DNA of 64,000 bases. Source: an uncultured Paracoccaceae bacterium (lineage in GTDB: Bacteria > Pseudomonadota > Alphaproteobacteria > Rhodobacterales > Rhodobacteraceae). The stretch is taken from positions 124,001 to 188,000 of the forward strand of contig CANMDF010000004.1 of assembly GCA_947496605.1 (NCBI GenBank), in the 5' to 3' direction. Below the pieces are notes generated by a model that saw only the letters and a list, made by a program, of their open reading frames with translations, did no database searches and was not told the origin of the DNA. Shown piece after piece: positions 54,877 to 64,000 of the stretch (position 1 is its first letter; each line of letters starts with the position of its first letter). The position numbers and the translations under genes are program-made.

Positions 54877-55503
54877 CTAGCGCGTTGCTGCCAAAACCGC
54901 CGACAAACGGTCCTTTTGATCCGGATGCGATGCGCTGGCATGATCCGGCGGGCTGGGAAGACGGGCAAGGATATGCACGGCTTTCTCAGGATCGAAACCA
55001 GCCGCAAACGCAATTTCCGCACCGAGCGTATCTGCATCCAACTCAAACCCACGCAATTTGGTTTGCACCGCGATCCAGCCTTGATCAATAGCTTCCATGT
55101 CGGTCACCGCGTTCAATGATTTAAGGCGGGCGACATCTTGGTTTAACTGCCCAAGGTGGCCGTCAATATGGTGGGCCGCCTCATGTGCGACGATAAGGGC
55201 AAGTTCATCCGGATTTTGCGCCTGCGCAATCAAAGATGCCGTGAAAGTCAAAACGGGCTGTCCATCTGCCCCCACCGATTGGAACGCGTTCGGCGCACGC
55301 GCTTCACGATCATCAACGACAATGTCAAAATCACAGGCACTATCGGCGCGCCGGGCGCCACAAATTTCGGTCGCAAGAGGCATGATTTTCTGCACAGCAA
55401 ATGAAAAATCATCTGTGGCTTGCTGCCGTGTCACCTGCCCCGTGGTGTCCGTGGCAGCACACGCGCTCAAAGCGCAAAACATCAAGAAAAAAGCCACGCG
55501 CAT
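54877..55503 (-). CDS. M48-family metallopeptidase, lipoprotein 2
   Basis: A 208-residue lipoprotein, tandem relative of the preceding peptidase. Lipobox ALSAC ends at Cys15. The zinc site is HEAAH (H107, E108, H111), with GFELDADTLGAEIA as third-ligand region. The shared core is NAFQSV..GQPVLTFTASLI and NPDELALIVAHEAAHHI. It lacks the Pro/Gln linker and the hydrophobic insertion of its neighbour. About 78 bases separate the two genes, and both read in the same direction. Confidence 0.88.
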   Translation of the reverse strand: MRVAFFLMFCALSACAATDTTGQVTRQQATDDFSFAVQKIMPLATEICGARRADSACDFDIVVDDREARAPNAFQSVGADGQPVLTFTASLIAQAQNPDELALIVAHEAAHHIDGHLGQLNQDVARLKSLNAVTDMEAIDQGWIAVQTKLRGFELDADTLGAEIAFAAGFDPEKAVHILARLPSPPDHASASHPDQKDRLSAVLAATR

Positions 55504-55606
55504 CGCGTTCCCCTGCTTTGGTTATCAATGTCTTAATCCTACCGATCTTGATGCCTTCAAACTATTGAAAATTGTACTCAAAGTTAACGCAAGCTAGAGT
55601 GATTTT

Positions 55607-55840
55607 ATGTTTACGATCGAACACGAATTTGATGCCACTGTTGTAACGCTGGTCGATGAAGGCAAAGCGCCGCTAAAGGAAGATGTGGTGATCAACGCGT
55701 TTGATGACTGCGTGACAGTCACCCAATATGACCCGCGCCTTGATCAGGATGTGCAAGTGACACTTTCATTGGCGCAATTGCGCGACCTCGAGGCGGCTTT
55801 GGATTTGCCAGAGGGCATCTATCAATTGCGCAAAGACTAA
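55607..55840 (+). CDS. Small conserved-looking hypothetical protein
   Basis: A 77-residue acidic, soluble protein beginning MFTIEHEFDATVVTLVDEGK and ending EGIYQLRKD, predicted to be mostly beta strands plus one helix. The ribosome site is weak (GAGTG). It lies between the M48 genes and the HDAC-like gene. I do not recognise a family. Confidence 0.6.
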   Translation: MFTIEHEFDATVVTLVDEGKAPLKEDVVINAFDDCVTVTQYDPRLDQDVQVTLSLAQLRDLEAALDLPEGIYQLRKD

Positions 55841-55903
55841 AGATGTTAATGGGATCGAAGCCTCCAGCGGGCGTTTTCAGAGCAAGATGAAGGACAGCAA
55901 AAG

Positions 55904-57001
55904 ATGACAACCGGGTTTTTCTGGGATGAGCGATGTTTTTGGCATGGCGGTGGGAACTATGCGGGGATGTTGCCTGTCGGCGGCTTGGTACAGCCCCTTG
56001 ATGGTGGGTTACCTGAAAGTCCGGAAACCAAACGGCGATTGAAGAACCTGATCGAAGTGACAGGACTTGCCGCCGAACTTGCGATGCGCGGGGCCGACCC
56101 GGCGACCCGCGATGATCTGTTGCGCGTCCATCCCGCAAGCTATCTTGATGAGTTTAAAGCGCTGTCGGATGCTGGCGGTGGCGAACTTGGCAGGCGGACC
56201 CCGTTCGGTCCCGGAGGCTATGAGCTTGCTGCACAATCGGCAGGTTTGGCAAAAGCCGCGCTCACCGCCGTGCTGCGCGGCGAGGTCGATAACGCCTATT
56301 CATTGTCGCGCCCCCCCGGCCATCATTGTTTGCCGGACTATCCCAATGGGTTTTGCTTGCTCAACAACATTGGCATTGCAATTGAGGCCGCAAAAGCAGC
56401 TGGTCTTGCCCAGCGCTTTGCCGTGCTTGATTGGGACGTGCATCATGGCAACGGAACCGAAGCCGTCTTTTATGACAGATCCGACGTGCTGACTGTCTCA
56501 TTGCACCAAGACCGCAATTACCCGATGGATACCGGCGCATTTGCAGACCGCGGTCAGGGTGATGGCCTTGGGTTGAACCTGAATATCCCGCTGCCCCCCG
56601 GAACAGGCCACAAAGGGTATCTGGCAGCGATGGAGCAATTGGCACTGCCTGCGATCCGCGACTTTGCACCTGATGTGTTGATCATCGCTTGCGGATTTGA
56701 TGCGGCCGCAAATGACCCACTAGGGCGCATGTTGGCTACGGCCGAGACTTTTACGGCAATGACGAAACAGGTGATGGCATTGGCGGATAAGGTTTGCGCA
56801 GGCAAACTGCTGATGGTCCATGAAGGTGGTTATTCTGAAACCTACGTGCCCTTCTGTGGCCACAACGTGCTGCAAGAAATGTCCGGCAGCACGATCACAG
56901 CACCTGACCCTTTTGCCGAAGTGTTCCCGCTGCGCCAACCTGACCCACGGTTTGATGCATTTGTGGATGGTTGGCTGGCTGAAATGAAGGACGCACTCTG
57001 A
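55904..57001 (+). CDS. Class II HDAC-like deacetylase
   Basis: A 365-residue zinc deacetylase of the histone deacetylase/acetylpolyamine amidohydrolase superfamily. RPPGHH (His140, His141) and LDWDVHHGNG (zinc ligands D178 and H180) are intact, and ACGFDAAANDPLGRM supplies the second zinc Asp. AAGGA precedes the ATG. Bacterial members deacetylate polyamines, acetylated proteins or small amides; the substrate is unknown. It is transcribed with the nitroreductase gene after about 60 bases. Confidence 0.92.
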   Translation: MTTGFFWDERCFWHGGGNYAGMLPVGGLVQPLDGGLPESPETKRRLKNLIEVTGLAAELAMRGADPATRDDLLRVHPASYLDEFKALSDAGGGELGRRTPFGPGGYELAAQSAGLAKAALTAVLRGEVDNAYSLSRPPGHHCLPDYPNGFCLLNNIGIAIEAAKAAGLAQRFAVLDWDVHHGNGTEAVFYDRSDVLTVSLHQDRNYPMDTGAFADRGQGDGLGLNLNIPLPPGTGHKGYLAAMEQLALPAIRDFAPDVLIIACGFDAAANDPLGRMLATAETFTAMTKQVMALADKVCAGKLLMVHEGGYSETYVPFCGHNVLQEMSGSTITAPDPFAEVFPLRQPDPRFDAFVDGWLAEMKDAL

Positions 57002-57061
57002 CACTGGTTGTCATCGCGCCTGTCCAACCATATCTGCCAAGCAACAACCACAGGACCACCC

Positions 57062-57640
57062 ATGCCCACACCAAACCCTGCTGCGCTCGATTTTCTGCTG
57101 AACCGTCGGTCGCGCCCTGCCAAAACTCTTACAACGCCGGTCCCTGATCGCGCGACGGTCCAGACACTGCTGACTGCCGCCGCCCGCACACCGGATCATG
57201 GCAAGCTGGAACCTTGGCGATTTATCGTCCTGACCAAACCGGCCCTCACACGACTGGCAGCAATGATACCGGAACGTGGGGCCGCATTAGATATCGCCCC
57301 TGATAAGATCAGCAAAGCGCAAGATCAGTTTGGCAAGGCTGATCTGGCCGTTGCGGTTATCAGCAGCCCCAAACAGTCCGAGAAAATTCCTCAGATCGAA
57401 CAGGTTTATTCAGCCGGAGCCGTATGCCTTGCTTTGGTCAACGCGGGACTGGCTGCAGGATGGGGCGCGAATTGGCTGTCGGGTTGGGCCAGCCATGACC
57501 GCACGTTTGTCACCGAGGGCCTTGGATTAGAAGCGCATGAAACTGTTGCGGGCCTCATCCATCTTGGCACAGAGACAAACGCGCCACCCGAGCGCCCTCG
57601 CCCTGACCTTGACGCGATCACGACTTGGGTTGACGCATGA
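57062..57640 (+). CDS. Nitroreductase-family protein
   Basis: A 192-residue FMN-binding protein of the YdjA group. The N-terminal FLLNRRSRPAKTLTTPVPDR is the flavin-phosphate region, followed by AARTPDHGKLEPWRFIV. GLAAGWGANWLSGWA lies near the C-terminal flavin site. ATG 57062 gives the family-standard N-terminus; a TTG frame starting earlier is not needed. It overlaps the next gene by 4 bases (ATGA). The substrate is unknown. Confidence 0.9.
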   Translation: MPTPNPAALDFLLNRRSRPAKTLTTPVPDRATVQTLLTAAARTPDHGKLEPWRFIVLTKPALTRLAAMIPERGAALDIAPDKISKAQDQFGKADLAVAVISSPKQSEKIPQIEQVYSAGAVCLALVNAGLAAGWGANWLSGWASHDRTFVTEGLGLEAHETVAGLIHLGTETNAPPERPRPDLDAITTWVDA

Positions 57641-58326
57641 TTTTTGCCGCGTTCCTCAAAGCAGTCGCACAGCTGCCAGATCGCCGTTTTCGGAGTGTCC
57701 TTTGGCGGGGCATTGGTCTGACCATTGCTTTGTTGGTCGGGATTTATGCGGGATTGCTTTGGTTGATCGAATGGCTGACAGCAGAACCAATCACTTTGCC
57801 CGGCGTCGGTGAAGTCACCTGGATCGGGGACCTTCTGGGATGGGGGTCACTTGGTTTGGTGATCGTGATGTCTATCTTTTTGATGGTGCCTGTCGCATCA
57901 GCGATCACGTCTCTTTTCTTGGACGAAGTAGCCCAAGCCGTTGAAGACAAACACTTCCCCAGTTTGCCGGGGGTGCCACATGTCTCAATCTGGGACGGCC
58001 TGCGCGATACGGTAAATTTCCTTGGGGTTTTGGTCGCGGCAAACATCTTTGCCTTTGTCCTCTACGCGATCTTCCCTTTTGCCGCGATTTTCATCTTTTA
58101 TGCGTTGAATGGATATTTGCTGGGGCGAGAATATTTTCAATTGGCCGCGATGCGTCGGATCGGACGGCAGGCGGCCAAGGATCTGCGCAAAAAACACAGC
58201 ACAACGATTTGGTTGGCAGGTTGCCTGATGGCGGTGCCGCTCACCTTTCCACTGGTAAACCTGATCATCCCGATCCTAGGTGCGGCGACCTTTACCCACC
58301 TTTATCACGCGCTTAGTCGCGACTAA
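57637..58326 (+). CDS. EI24/CysZ-like membrane protein
   Basis: A 229-residue protein of about four to five helices, matching the EI24 domain. Motifs are the internal DEVAQAVEDKHFP, LNGYLLGREYFQLAAMRR and the C-terminal LPLVNLIIPILGAATFTHLYH-like helix. CysZ homologues move sulfate in enterobacteria, but many EI24 proteins have no known role. It is translationally coupled to the nitroreductase and ends in a 14-base overlap with convergent DUF1467. Confidence 0.85.
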   Translation: MIFAAFLKAVAQLPDRRFRSVLWRGIGLTIALLVGIYAGLLWLIEWLTAEPITLPGVGEVTWIGDLLGWGSLGLVIVMSIFLMVPVASAITSLFLDEVAQAVEDKHFPSLPGVPHVSIWDGLRDTVNFLGVLVAANIFAFVLYAIFPFAAIFIFYALNGYLLGREYFQLAAMRRIGRQAAKDLRKKHSTTIWLAGCLMAVPLTFPLVNLIIPILGAATFTHLYHALSRD

Positions 58327-58600
58327 CCTCTGGCGTCGACATGCGGTCAAACCAGTCAATGTCGCGGACACTGACGGCGCCGGTCAGAATGACAGTGGCG
58401 ATCACAGCCCAGATTGGCACCGCAAAATAAGTCGTGATCCGTGCTTTGCGTTTAAAGCTGAAGTTGGCAGGAGAAGACGCATGCGTACCCGGCACGATCT
58501 CACCGGCTTCGCCTTGCGTTTCCAGGCGGAGTGGCAGCACGACAAAGAACACAATCGTCCAGATGACAGCAAGCAGTACGAGACCAGAAACGGGACCCAA
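58313..58600 (-). CDS. DUF1467-family membrane protein
   Basis: A 95-residue protein with two helices (GLVLLAVIWTIVFFVVLPLR and YFAVPIWAVIATVILTGAV) and the typical LRLETQGEAGEIVPGT between them. The start is TTG at 58600 with AAGGAA eight bases upstream; no ATG or GTG fits. In alphaproteobacteria it commonly neighbours mce, as here, suggesting shared transcription. The function is unknown. Confidence 0.85.
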   Translation of the reverse strand: MGPVSGLVLLAVIWTIVFFVVLPLRLETQGEAGEIVPGTHASSPANFSFKRKARITTYFAVPIWAVIATVILTGAVSVRDIDWFDRMSTPEVSRD

Positions 58601-58664
58601 AGCGGTATTCCTTATGCAATAACGATATCCCCCAGATACGCCGATTAGGCGTCAGGGCAAGGGG

Positions 58665-59069
58665 CTAGACCTGCTCTAATTCCACAAGACAGCCGTTGAA
58701 GTCTTTGGGATGCAAGAACAGGACAGGCTTGCCATGCGCACCGATCTTTGGTTCTCCGCCGCCCAAGACGCGTGCGCCCTCAGCCAACAAATGATCGCGG
58801 GCCACAATGATATCGTCCACTTCATAGCAAACATGGTGCATGCCGCCAGATGGGTTTTTGTCCAAGAACGCTTGGATCGGTGACGCCTCGCCAAGCGGAT
58901 AAAGCAATTCAATCTTGGTGTTGGGCAGATTGATGAACACAACCGTCACACCATGATCGGGTTCATCCTGCGGGGCACCCACATCAGCACCAAGCATCGT
59001 GCGATATTGCGCACTGGCCGCGTCCAGATCAGGGACAGCAATTGCAACGTGATTAAGACGACCAATCAT
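58665..59069 (-). CDS. mce: Methylmalonyl-CoA epimerase
   Basis: VOC-superfamily enzyme racemising methylmalonyl-CoA. The 134 residues from MIGRLNHVAIAVPDL match the family. Metal ligands are expected in LNHVAIAV (His near 7), HHVCYEV and the C-terminal NGCLVELEQV (Glu). GGAG lies nine bases before the ATG at 59069. Together with prpE and meaB it supports propionyl-CoA use through methylmalonyl-CoA. Confidence 0.93.
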   Translation of the reverse strand: MIGRLNHVAIAVPDLDAASAQYRTMLGADVGAPQDEPDHGVTVVFINLPNTKIELLYPLGEASPIQAFLDKNPSGGMHHVCYEVDDIIVARDHLLAEGARVLGGGEPKIGAHGKPVLFLHPKDFNGCLVELEQV

Positions 59070-59196
59070 AAGCATTTCTCCTGTTTTGCGCTTTATGCCG
59101 TTTGGTCGGGGCGGGTGCAACGGACGATGCAGTTAACGTCCTCTTCACCTTGTGCTGCGTTCAATAGGCTTCGCTGCAAAAAAGGGAAGAATCACG

Positions 59197-59910
59197 ATGG
59201 AAACGCTCGACGACCTGATGTTCACCCGTGCACCAACTGCACGCCGCCCGCTACTGGGCCTAACCGTGCTTGTGGTAGAGGATAGCCGCTTTGCCAGCGA
59301 AGCGGTCCGACTGATGTGTTTGCGATCCGGGGCACGGATCAGGCGGGCAGACAGTTTGGAAAACGCACGACGACATTTAGCGATTTACCGGCCAACCGTG
59401 TTGCTGGTGGATGTGGGCCTGCCCGATGGTTCTGGGCTGTCATTAATCCGTTCTACATCAGAGGCGACAACACCTATCCAAGTGCTCTTGGGCATGAGCG
59501 GGGACAGCTGCGCAGATGACGTCCTAGCCGCTGGTGCTGACGGGTTCTTGGAAAAGCCAGTACAAAGCTTAGCCGTTTTTCAAAGCGCAATCCTCGCGCA
59601 TCTGACGGCAGAACAACAACCGCCTACGCCGCGGGCCATCGCCGACGATGTGATCAAACCCGACCCGATCGCGTACCGGGATGATCTGACCCATATCGCA
59701 CAGGTGTTGGACGACACCAATGATGAGATCGCGCTAGACTATGTGACACAGTTTCTCAGCGGGGTGGCGCGCAGCGCACAGGATCACGACCTCAATGCAG
59801 CCGTCACGAACCTGACAAAGCTGCGTCGCGCAGGCAACAACCCCAACGCAGGTGTCGTTGCCCTTTCGCAGCTTGTGCAAACGCGGATCGCTGCAGGTGG
59901 GCCGCTTTAG
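59197..59910 (+). CDS. Response regulator with an unassigned C-terminal domain
   Basis: A 237-residue protein with an N-terminal receiver domain (about 22-138): acidic pair E28/D29, phosphoacceptor D72 in VDVGLPDG, Ser near 101 and Lys120 in DGFLEKP. The C-terminal ~95 residues ([40 protein letters not shown]) are mostly helical and carry no DNA-binding domain I recognise; an HPt-like or protein-interaction role is possible. AAGGGAAG precedes the ATG. No histidine kinase gene is adjacent. Confidence 0.85.
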   Translation: METLDDLMFTRAPTARRPLLGLTVLVVEDSRFASEAVRLMCLRSGARIRRADSLENARRHLAIYRPTVLLVDVGLPDGSGLSLIRSTSEATTPIQVLLGMSGDSCADDVLAAGADGFLEKPVQSLAVFQSAILAHLTAEQQPPTPRAIADDVIKPDPIAYRDDLTHIAQVLDDTNDEIALDYVTQFLSGVARSAQDHDLNAAVTNLTKLRRAGNNPNAGVVALSQLVQTRIAAGGPL

Positions 59911-61760
59911 CTTTCGGGTGGCAGAACGCGCAGGCGCAATTCACGCATCTGTTCGTTCTGCGGTTCGCTGGGTGCGTCCATCATCAAGTCTTCGGCACGC
60001 TGGTTCATCGGGAACATGATAACTTCGCGGATGTTTGACGCATCCGCCAGCAACATCACAATCCGGTCGATGCCAGCGGCACAACCACCATGGGGTGGTG
60101 CGCCATATTGGAACGCATTGACCATACCGCCAAAACGCTTGTTGACTTCATCTTCGCCATAACCTGCAATTTCAAACGCCTTGAACATGATCTCAGGACG
60201 GTGGTTCCGGATCGCACCAGACACCAATTCATAGCCGTTACAGGCCAGATCATACTGGTAACCCAGCACCTTCAACGGATCACCTTGCAACGCCTCCATG
60301 CCACCTTGCGGCATTGAGAACGGGTTATGCTCAAAATCAATCTTGCCGGTTTCCTCATCCTGCTCATAAATCGGGAAATCCACGATCCAAGCAAAGGCAA
60401 AGCGGTTCTTGTCGGTGAGACCCAGCTCTTCGCCAATGACGTTGCGGGCCTTACCAGCCACGCCTTCAAACGCCTTCGGCTTTCCGCCAAGGAAAAACGC
60501 GGCGTCACCCAGACCAAGACCCAACTGCTGGCGGATCGCTTCTGTACGTTCCGGACCGATGTTCTTGGCCAATGGACCGGCCGCTTCCATGCCGCCTTCC
60601 ACTTCGCCGGATTTCAGCTTGGCTTGCGCCTCTTTCACCGAAATACCCAGCTCTTGCGCCACAGCATCTGCGGTCTTTTCGCGCCAGAAGATATAGCCCA
60701 TGCCGGGCAACCCTTCCTTTTGCGCAAACACATTCATTCGGTCACAGAACTTACGTGACCCACCCTTTGGTGCAGGAATGGCACGAACCTCGGTCCCCTC
60801 TTGCTCCAACAGCTTGGCAAAAATCGCAAAGCCTGATCCCGCGAAATGTTCTGACACAACCTGCATCTTGATCGGGTTGCGCAGGTCAGGCTTATCGCTG
60901 CCATACCAAAGAGCGGCATCGCGATAAGAAATCTGCTCCCACGTCTGGTCAACCTTACGGCCACCACCGAATTCCTCAAAAATCCCTGTGATCACCGGCT
61001 GGATGGTATCAAACACATCCTGCTGCTCAACAAAGGACATCTCCAAATCCAGCTGATAGAAATCAGTGGGTGAGCGGTCCGCACGCGGGTCTTCATCGCG
61101 GAAGCAAGGCGCAATCTGGAAATACTTGTCATAGCCCGACACCATGATCAGCTGCTTGAACTGCTGGGGGGCCTGCGGCAGAGCGTAAAATTTGCCGGGG
61201 TGCAAACGGGACGGCACCAAGAAATCGCGGGCACCTTCAGGGGATGACGCAGTGATAATCGGCGTCTGATATTCGCGAAAACCACTATCCCACATGCGGC
61301 GGCGCATGGATGCCACAACGTCAGACCGTAGTTTCATGTTGTCCTGCATCGCCTCACGGCGCAGGTCCAGATAGCGGTACTTTAGGCGGGTTTCCTCAGG
61401 GTATTCCTGATCACCGAACACCATCAATGGCAGTTCTTTCGATGCGCCCAACACTTCGATCGCGCGGACAAAAACCTCGACTTCACCGGTTGGGAGCTTG
61501 GCGTTCACCAGCTCAGGGTCACGCGCCTTCACCTCACCATCGATACGAATGCACCATTCAGAGCGTACCTTTTCCACATCAGAAAACGCAGCCGAATCCG
61601 GATCGCAAAGCACCTGCGTAATCCCGTAATGGTCACGCAAATCGATAAACAAGATACCGCCGTGATCGCGTACCCGGTTCACCCAACCGGACAGGCGAAC
61701 AGTGTCACCCACATTGGCGGCGGTCAGATCGGCACAGGTATGGCTGCGATAGGCGTGCAT
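59907..61760 (-). CDS. aspS: Aspartyl-tRNA synthetase
   Basis: Class II synthetase that charges tRNA(Asp). At 617 residues it has the N-terminal OB domain ([15 protein letters not shown]), motif 2 [12 protein letters not shown] near residues 220-231, and motif 3 GIDRIVML near the C-terminus. The inserted GAD-type domain between motifs 2 and 3 is typical of bacterial AspRS. Whether it also misacylates tRNA(Asn) cannot be judged by eye. It is convergent with the response regulator (4-base overlap) and divergent from carB. Confidence 0.97.
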   Translation of the reverse strand: MHAYRSHTCADLTAANVGDTVRLSGWVNRVRDHGGILFIDLRDHYGITQVLCDPDSAAFSDVEKVRSEWCIRIDGEVKARDPELVNAKLPTGEVEVFVRAIEVLGASKELPLMVFGDQEYPEETRLKYRYLDLRREAMQDNMKLRSDVVASMRRRMWDSGFREYQTPIITASSPEGARDFLVPSRLHPGKFYALPQAPQQFKQLIMVSGYDKYFQIAPCFRDEDPRADRSPTDFYQLDLEMSFVEQQDVFDTIQPVITGIFEEFGGGRKVDQTWEQISYRDAALWYGSDKPDLRNPIKMQVVSEHFAGSGFAIFAKLLEQEGTEVRAIPAPKGGSRKFCDRMNVFAQKEGLPGMGYIFWREKTADAVAQELGISVKEAQAKLKSGEVEGGMEAAGPLAKNIGPERTEAIRQQLGLGLGDAAFFLGGKPKAFEGVAGKARNVIGEELGLTDKNRFAFAWIVDFPIYEQDEETGKIDFEHNPFSMPQGGMEALQGDPLKVLGYQYDLACNGYELVSGAIRNHRPEIMFKAFEIAGYGEDEVNKRFGGMVNAFQYGAPPHGGCAAGIDRIVMLLADASNIREVIMFPMNQRAEDLMMDAPSEPQNEQMRELRLRVLPPES

Positions 61761-61880
61761 AGGTCAATTCCTTCAGGCGATTGTCGGCCCGATACACATC
61801 TTTGCCCCGACGAAGTCAACCTTCCCCTTCATCTTGGCCCAAAAACTCCTGCCAGAGGCATTAAAATCTCTTACACTCTA

Positions 61881-61908
61881 TTGCACCTGCGCACGCCATG
61901 CCTATAAC
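61881..61908 (+). promoter_or_regulatory. Predicted carB promoter
   Basis: TTGCAC (61881-61886), a 16-base spacer and TATAAC (61903-61908) lie 32 bases before carB, a plausible sigma-70 match. A GTAAGGGGG ribosome site follows. Confidence 0.5.
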
Positions 61909-61940
61909 CCACGACAATTTGCAAGTAAGGGGGCACTGCC

Positions 61941-64000
61941 ATGCCAAAGCGTACCGACATCCAGTCGATCATGATCATCGGCGCGGGCCCTATTATTATT
62001 GGACAAGCCTGCGAGTTTGATTACTCGGGTGCCCAAGCCTGTAAAGCGCTGCGCGAGGAAGGCTATCGGGTCATCCTCGTCAACTCGAACCCAGCCACCA
62101 TCATGACCGATCCAGGAATGGCGGATGCGACTTATATTGAGCCGATCACCCCCGAAGTCGTCGCCAAAATCATCGAAAAAGAACGCCCCGATGCGTTGCT
62201 GCCCACGATGGGCGGACAGACTGGCTTGAACACCTCGCTGGCGCTTGCCGATATGGGTGTCTTGGAAAAATTCAATGTTGAGATGATCGGCGCGAAACGC
62301 GAAGCAATTGAAATGGCGGAGGATCGCAAACTCTTCCGCGAAGCGATGGACCGTCTTGGCATCGAAAACCCCAAAGCGACCATCGTGACAGCCCCCTACA
62401 CCGAAGACACGCAATCGCGCCCTTGGCCGCGTATCCAAGGTGCTGACCGAACCAAAATCCTCGACGATGGCGAACGCCTCGCACTCGAAGCGCTCGAAGA
62501 TATCGGCCTGCCTGCTGTCATCCGCCCTGCCTTTACGATGGGCGGCACCGGCGGTGGCGTCGCCTACAACCGCGAAGAATACATCCACTTTTGCCGCACA
62601 GGTATGGATGCATCACCCGTCGCGCAAATTCTTGTGGACGAGTCGCTATTGGGTTGGAAAGAATTCGAGATGGAGGTCGTGCGCGACCGCGCCGACAACG
62701 CGATCATCGTCTGCGCCATTGAAAACGTAGACCCCATGGGCGTGCACACGGGCGACTCGATCACTGTCGCGCCGGCCCTGACCCTGACGGACAAAGAATA
62801 CCAAGTTATGCGCACACACAGCATCAACGTGCTGCGCGAAATCGGGGTGGAAACAGGCGGGTCCAACGTCCAATGGGCCGTAAACCCCGACGACGGGCGC
62901 ATGGTGGTGATCGAGATGAACCCACGCGTGTCGCGATCATCTGCGCTGGCTTCGAAAGCCACAGGTTTCCCGATTGCCAAGATCGCCGCAAAATTGGCGG
63001 TCGGTTATACATTGGACGAGTTGGACAATGACATCACCGGCGTCACACCTGCATCGTTTGAGCCCACAATCGACTACGTCGTTACCAAAATTCCACGCTT
63101 CGCCTTTGAAAAATTCGCAGGCTCTGAACCCTACCTGACAACGGCAATGAAATCCGTGGGTGAAGCAATGGCCATCGGGCGCACCTTCCATGAGTCCATG
63201 CAAAAAGCGTTGGCGTCTATGGAAACCGGCCTGACCGGCTTTGACGACATCGACATCCCCGGCGCACCCGACGCCGCCGCGATCACCAAAGCGCTCGCCA
63301 AACAAACACCTGACCGCATCCGTGTCATCGCCCAAGCCATGCGGCACGGGTTGTCGAACGACGATATCTTTGCGGTCACCAAATTCGACCCATGGTTCCT
63401 CGCTCGGATCCGCGAGATCATCGAAGAAGAAGCCAAAATTATCAAAAACGGCCTGCCCGTGACCGAAGACGGGTTACGCGCGATCAAAATGCTCGGTTTC
63501 ACCGACGCGCGCCTGGCGACACTCACCGGCCGCCACGAAGACCAAGTGCGCCGCGCCCGCCACAACCTTGGCGTGACAGCTGTTTTCAAACGGATCGACA
63601 CCTGCGGCGCCGAGTTCGAGGCGCAGACGCCCTATATGTACTCCACATACGAAACGGCCGTGATGGGCGACGCAGAATGCGAAGCGCGGCCTTCCAACCG
63701 CAAAAAGGTCGTCATCCTCGGCGGCGGCCCGAACCGCATCGGGCAAGGGATCGAGTTTGATTACTGCTGCTGCCACGCTTGCTACGCCCTGACCGATCAG
63801 GGGTATGAGACGATCATGATCAACTGTAACCCCGAAACGGTCAGCACGGATTACGACACCTCCGACCGCCTCTATTTTGAGCCGCTCACCTTCGAACACG
63901 TCATGGAAATCCTGCGGGTCGAACAAGACAACGGCACCCTGCACGGCGTCATCGTGCAATTCGGCGGTCAGACCCCTTTGAAACTGGCCAATGCGCTGAG
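61941..64000 (+). CDS. carB: Carbamoyl-phosphate synthase large subunit (partial)
   Basis: Makes carbamoyl phosphate for arginine and pyrimidines. About 686 codons are present and the gene runs off the window. The first ATP-grasp half is complete: [30 protein letters not shown], the glycine-rich FTMGGTGGG and [18 protein letters not shown]. The oligomerisation domain and the start of the second half ([20 protein letters not shown] and [14 protein letters not shown]) follow. It is divergent from aspS and has its own promoter; carA is not adjacent. Confidence 0.97.
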   Translation, partial: MPKRTDIQSIMIIGAGPIIIGQACEFDYSGAQACKALREEGYRVILVNSNPATIMTDPGMADATYIEPITPEVVAKIIEKERPDALLPTMGGQTGLNTSLALADMGVLEKFNVEMIGAKREAIEMAEDRKLFREAMDRLGIENPKATIVTAPYTEDTQSRPWPRIQGADRTKILDDGERLALEALEDIGLPAVIRPAFTMGGTGGGVAYNREEYIHFCRTGMDASPVAQILVDESLLGWKEFEMEVVRDRADNAIIVCAIENVDPMGVHTGDSITVAPALTLTDKEYQVMRTHSINVLREIGVETGGSNVQWAVNPDDGRMVVIEMNPRVSRSSALASKATGFPIAKIAAKLAVGYTLDELDNDITGVTPASFEPTIDYVVTKIPRFAFEKFAGSEPYLTTAMKSVGEAMAIGRTFHESMQKALASMETGLTGFDDIDIPGAPDAAAITKALAKQTPDRIRVIAQAMRHGLSNDDIFAVTKFDPWFLARIREIIEEEAKIIKNGLPVTEDGLRAIKMLGFTDARLATLTGRHEDQVRRARHNLGVTAVFKRIDTCGAEFEAQTPYMYSTYETAVMGDAECEARPSNRKKVVILGGGPNRIGQGIEFDYCCCHACYALTDQGYETIMINCNPETVSTDYDTSDRLYFEPLTFEHVMEILRVEQDNGTLHGVIVQFGGQTPLKLANAL

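Overview
The window looks like a core-chromosome segment of a marine alphaproteobacterium of the Rhodobacteraceae (Roseobacter group). It carries a GcrA cell-cycle regulator, DUF1467 and DUF6455 proteins, a class II HDAC-like deacetylase and a glgBCAX-pgm cluster. It also has scattered parts of the propionyl-CoA/methylmalonyl-CoA route (prpE, meaB, mce). Its base composition is moderately high in GC, with two clearly AT-rich patches. I found no rRNA, tRNA, CRISPR array, insertion sequence or prophage.

Layout. 1-4.5 kb: a tightly overlapping minus-strand nucleoside-salvage operon (cdd-deoA-deoB-add-upp), preceded by a three-domain VOC/cupin/cupin protein. 5.8-11.5 kb: maeB, prpE, a kelch-repeat protein and a CIA30-like secreted protein. 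11.5-15.8 kb: nadK, glyA, an alpha/beta hydrolase, an entericidin-like lipopeptide behind an 11-bp repeat array, and a PhnA/YjdM protein. 15.8-17 kb: an AT-rich patch with one DUF3800 gene. 17-29.5 kb: lepA, then the glycogen cluster glgB-glgC-glgA-glgX-pgm facing a GH13 alpha-glucosidase. 29.5-38 kb: mixed housekeeping genes (LMW-PTP, meaB, rpmB, YrbL-like, hrpB, Nudix, LysR).

38-41 kb: argD, an AAC(6')-like GNAT gene and argF in one operon. 41-49 kb: transporters, gcrA, a TetR/reductase pair, a desaturase operon and rimO. 49.35-50.5 kb: an AT-rich two-gene insert encoding a STAS-like/histidine-kinase-type ATPase and a free STAS-like (DUF4325) protein. 50.5-61.7 kb: small envelope and stress genes, two tandem M48 lipoprotein peptidases, an HDAC-like enzyme, a nitroreductase, mce, a response regulator and aspS. 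The window ends inside carB.

How genes work together. The salvage operon recycles nucleosides to bases and pentose phosphates. GlgC, GlgA and GlgB build glycogen; GlgX, the alpha-glucosidase and Pgm return it to central metabolism. PrpE makes propionyl-CoA, Mce epimerises methylmalonyl-CoA and MeaB protects the mutase. ArgD, ArgF and CarB belong to arginine synthesis, with CarB also feeding pyrimidines.

The best candidate for an undescribed system is the 49.35-50.5 kb STAS/ATPase pair. Next are the DUF3800 patch, the helically phased 11-bp repeats before the entericidin-like gene, and the GNAT gene inside the arginine operon. All functional calls rest on reading motifs by eye; no database search was run.
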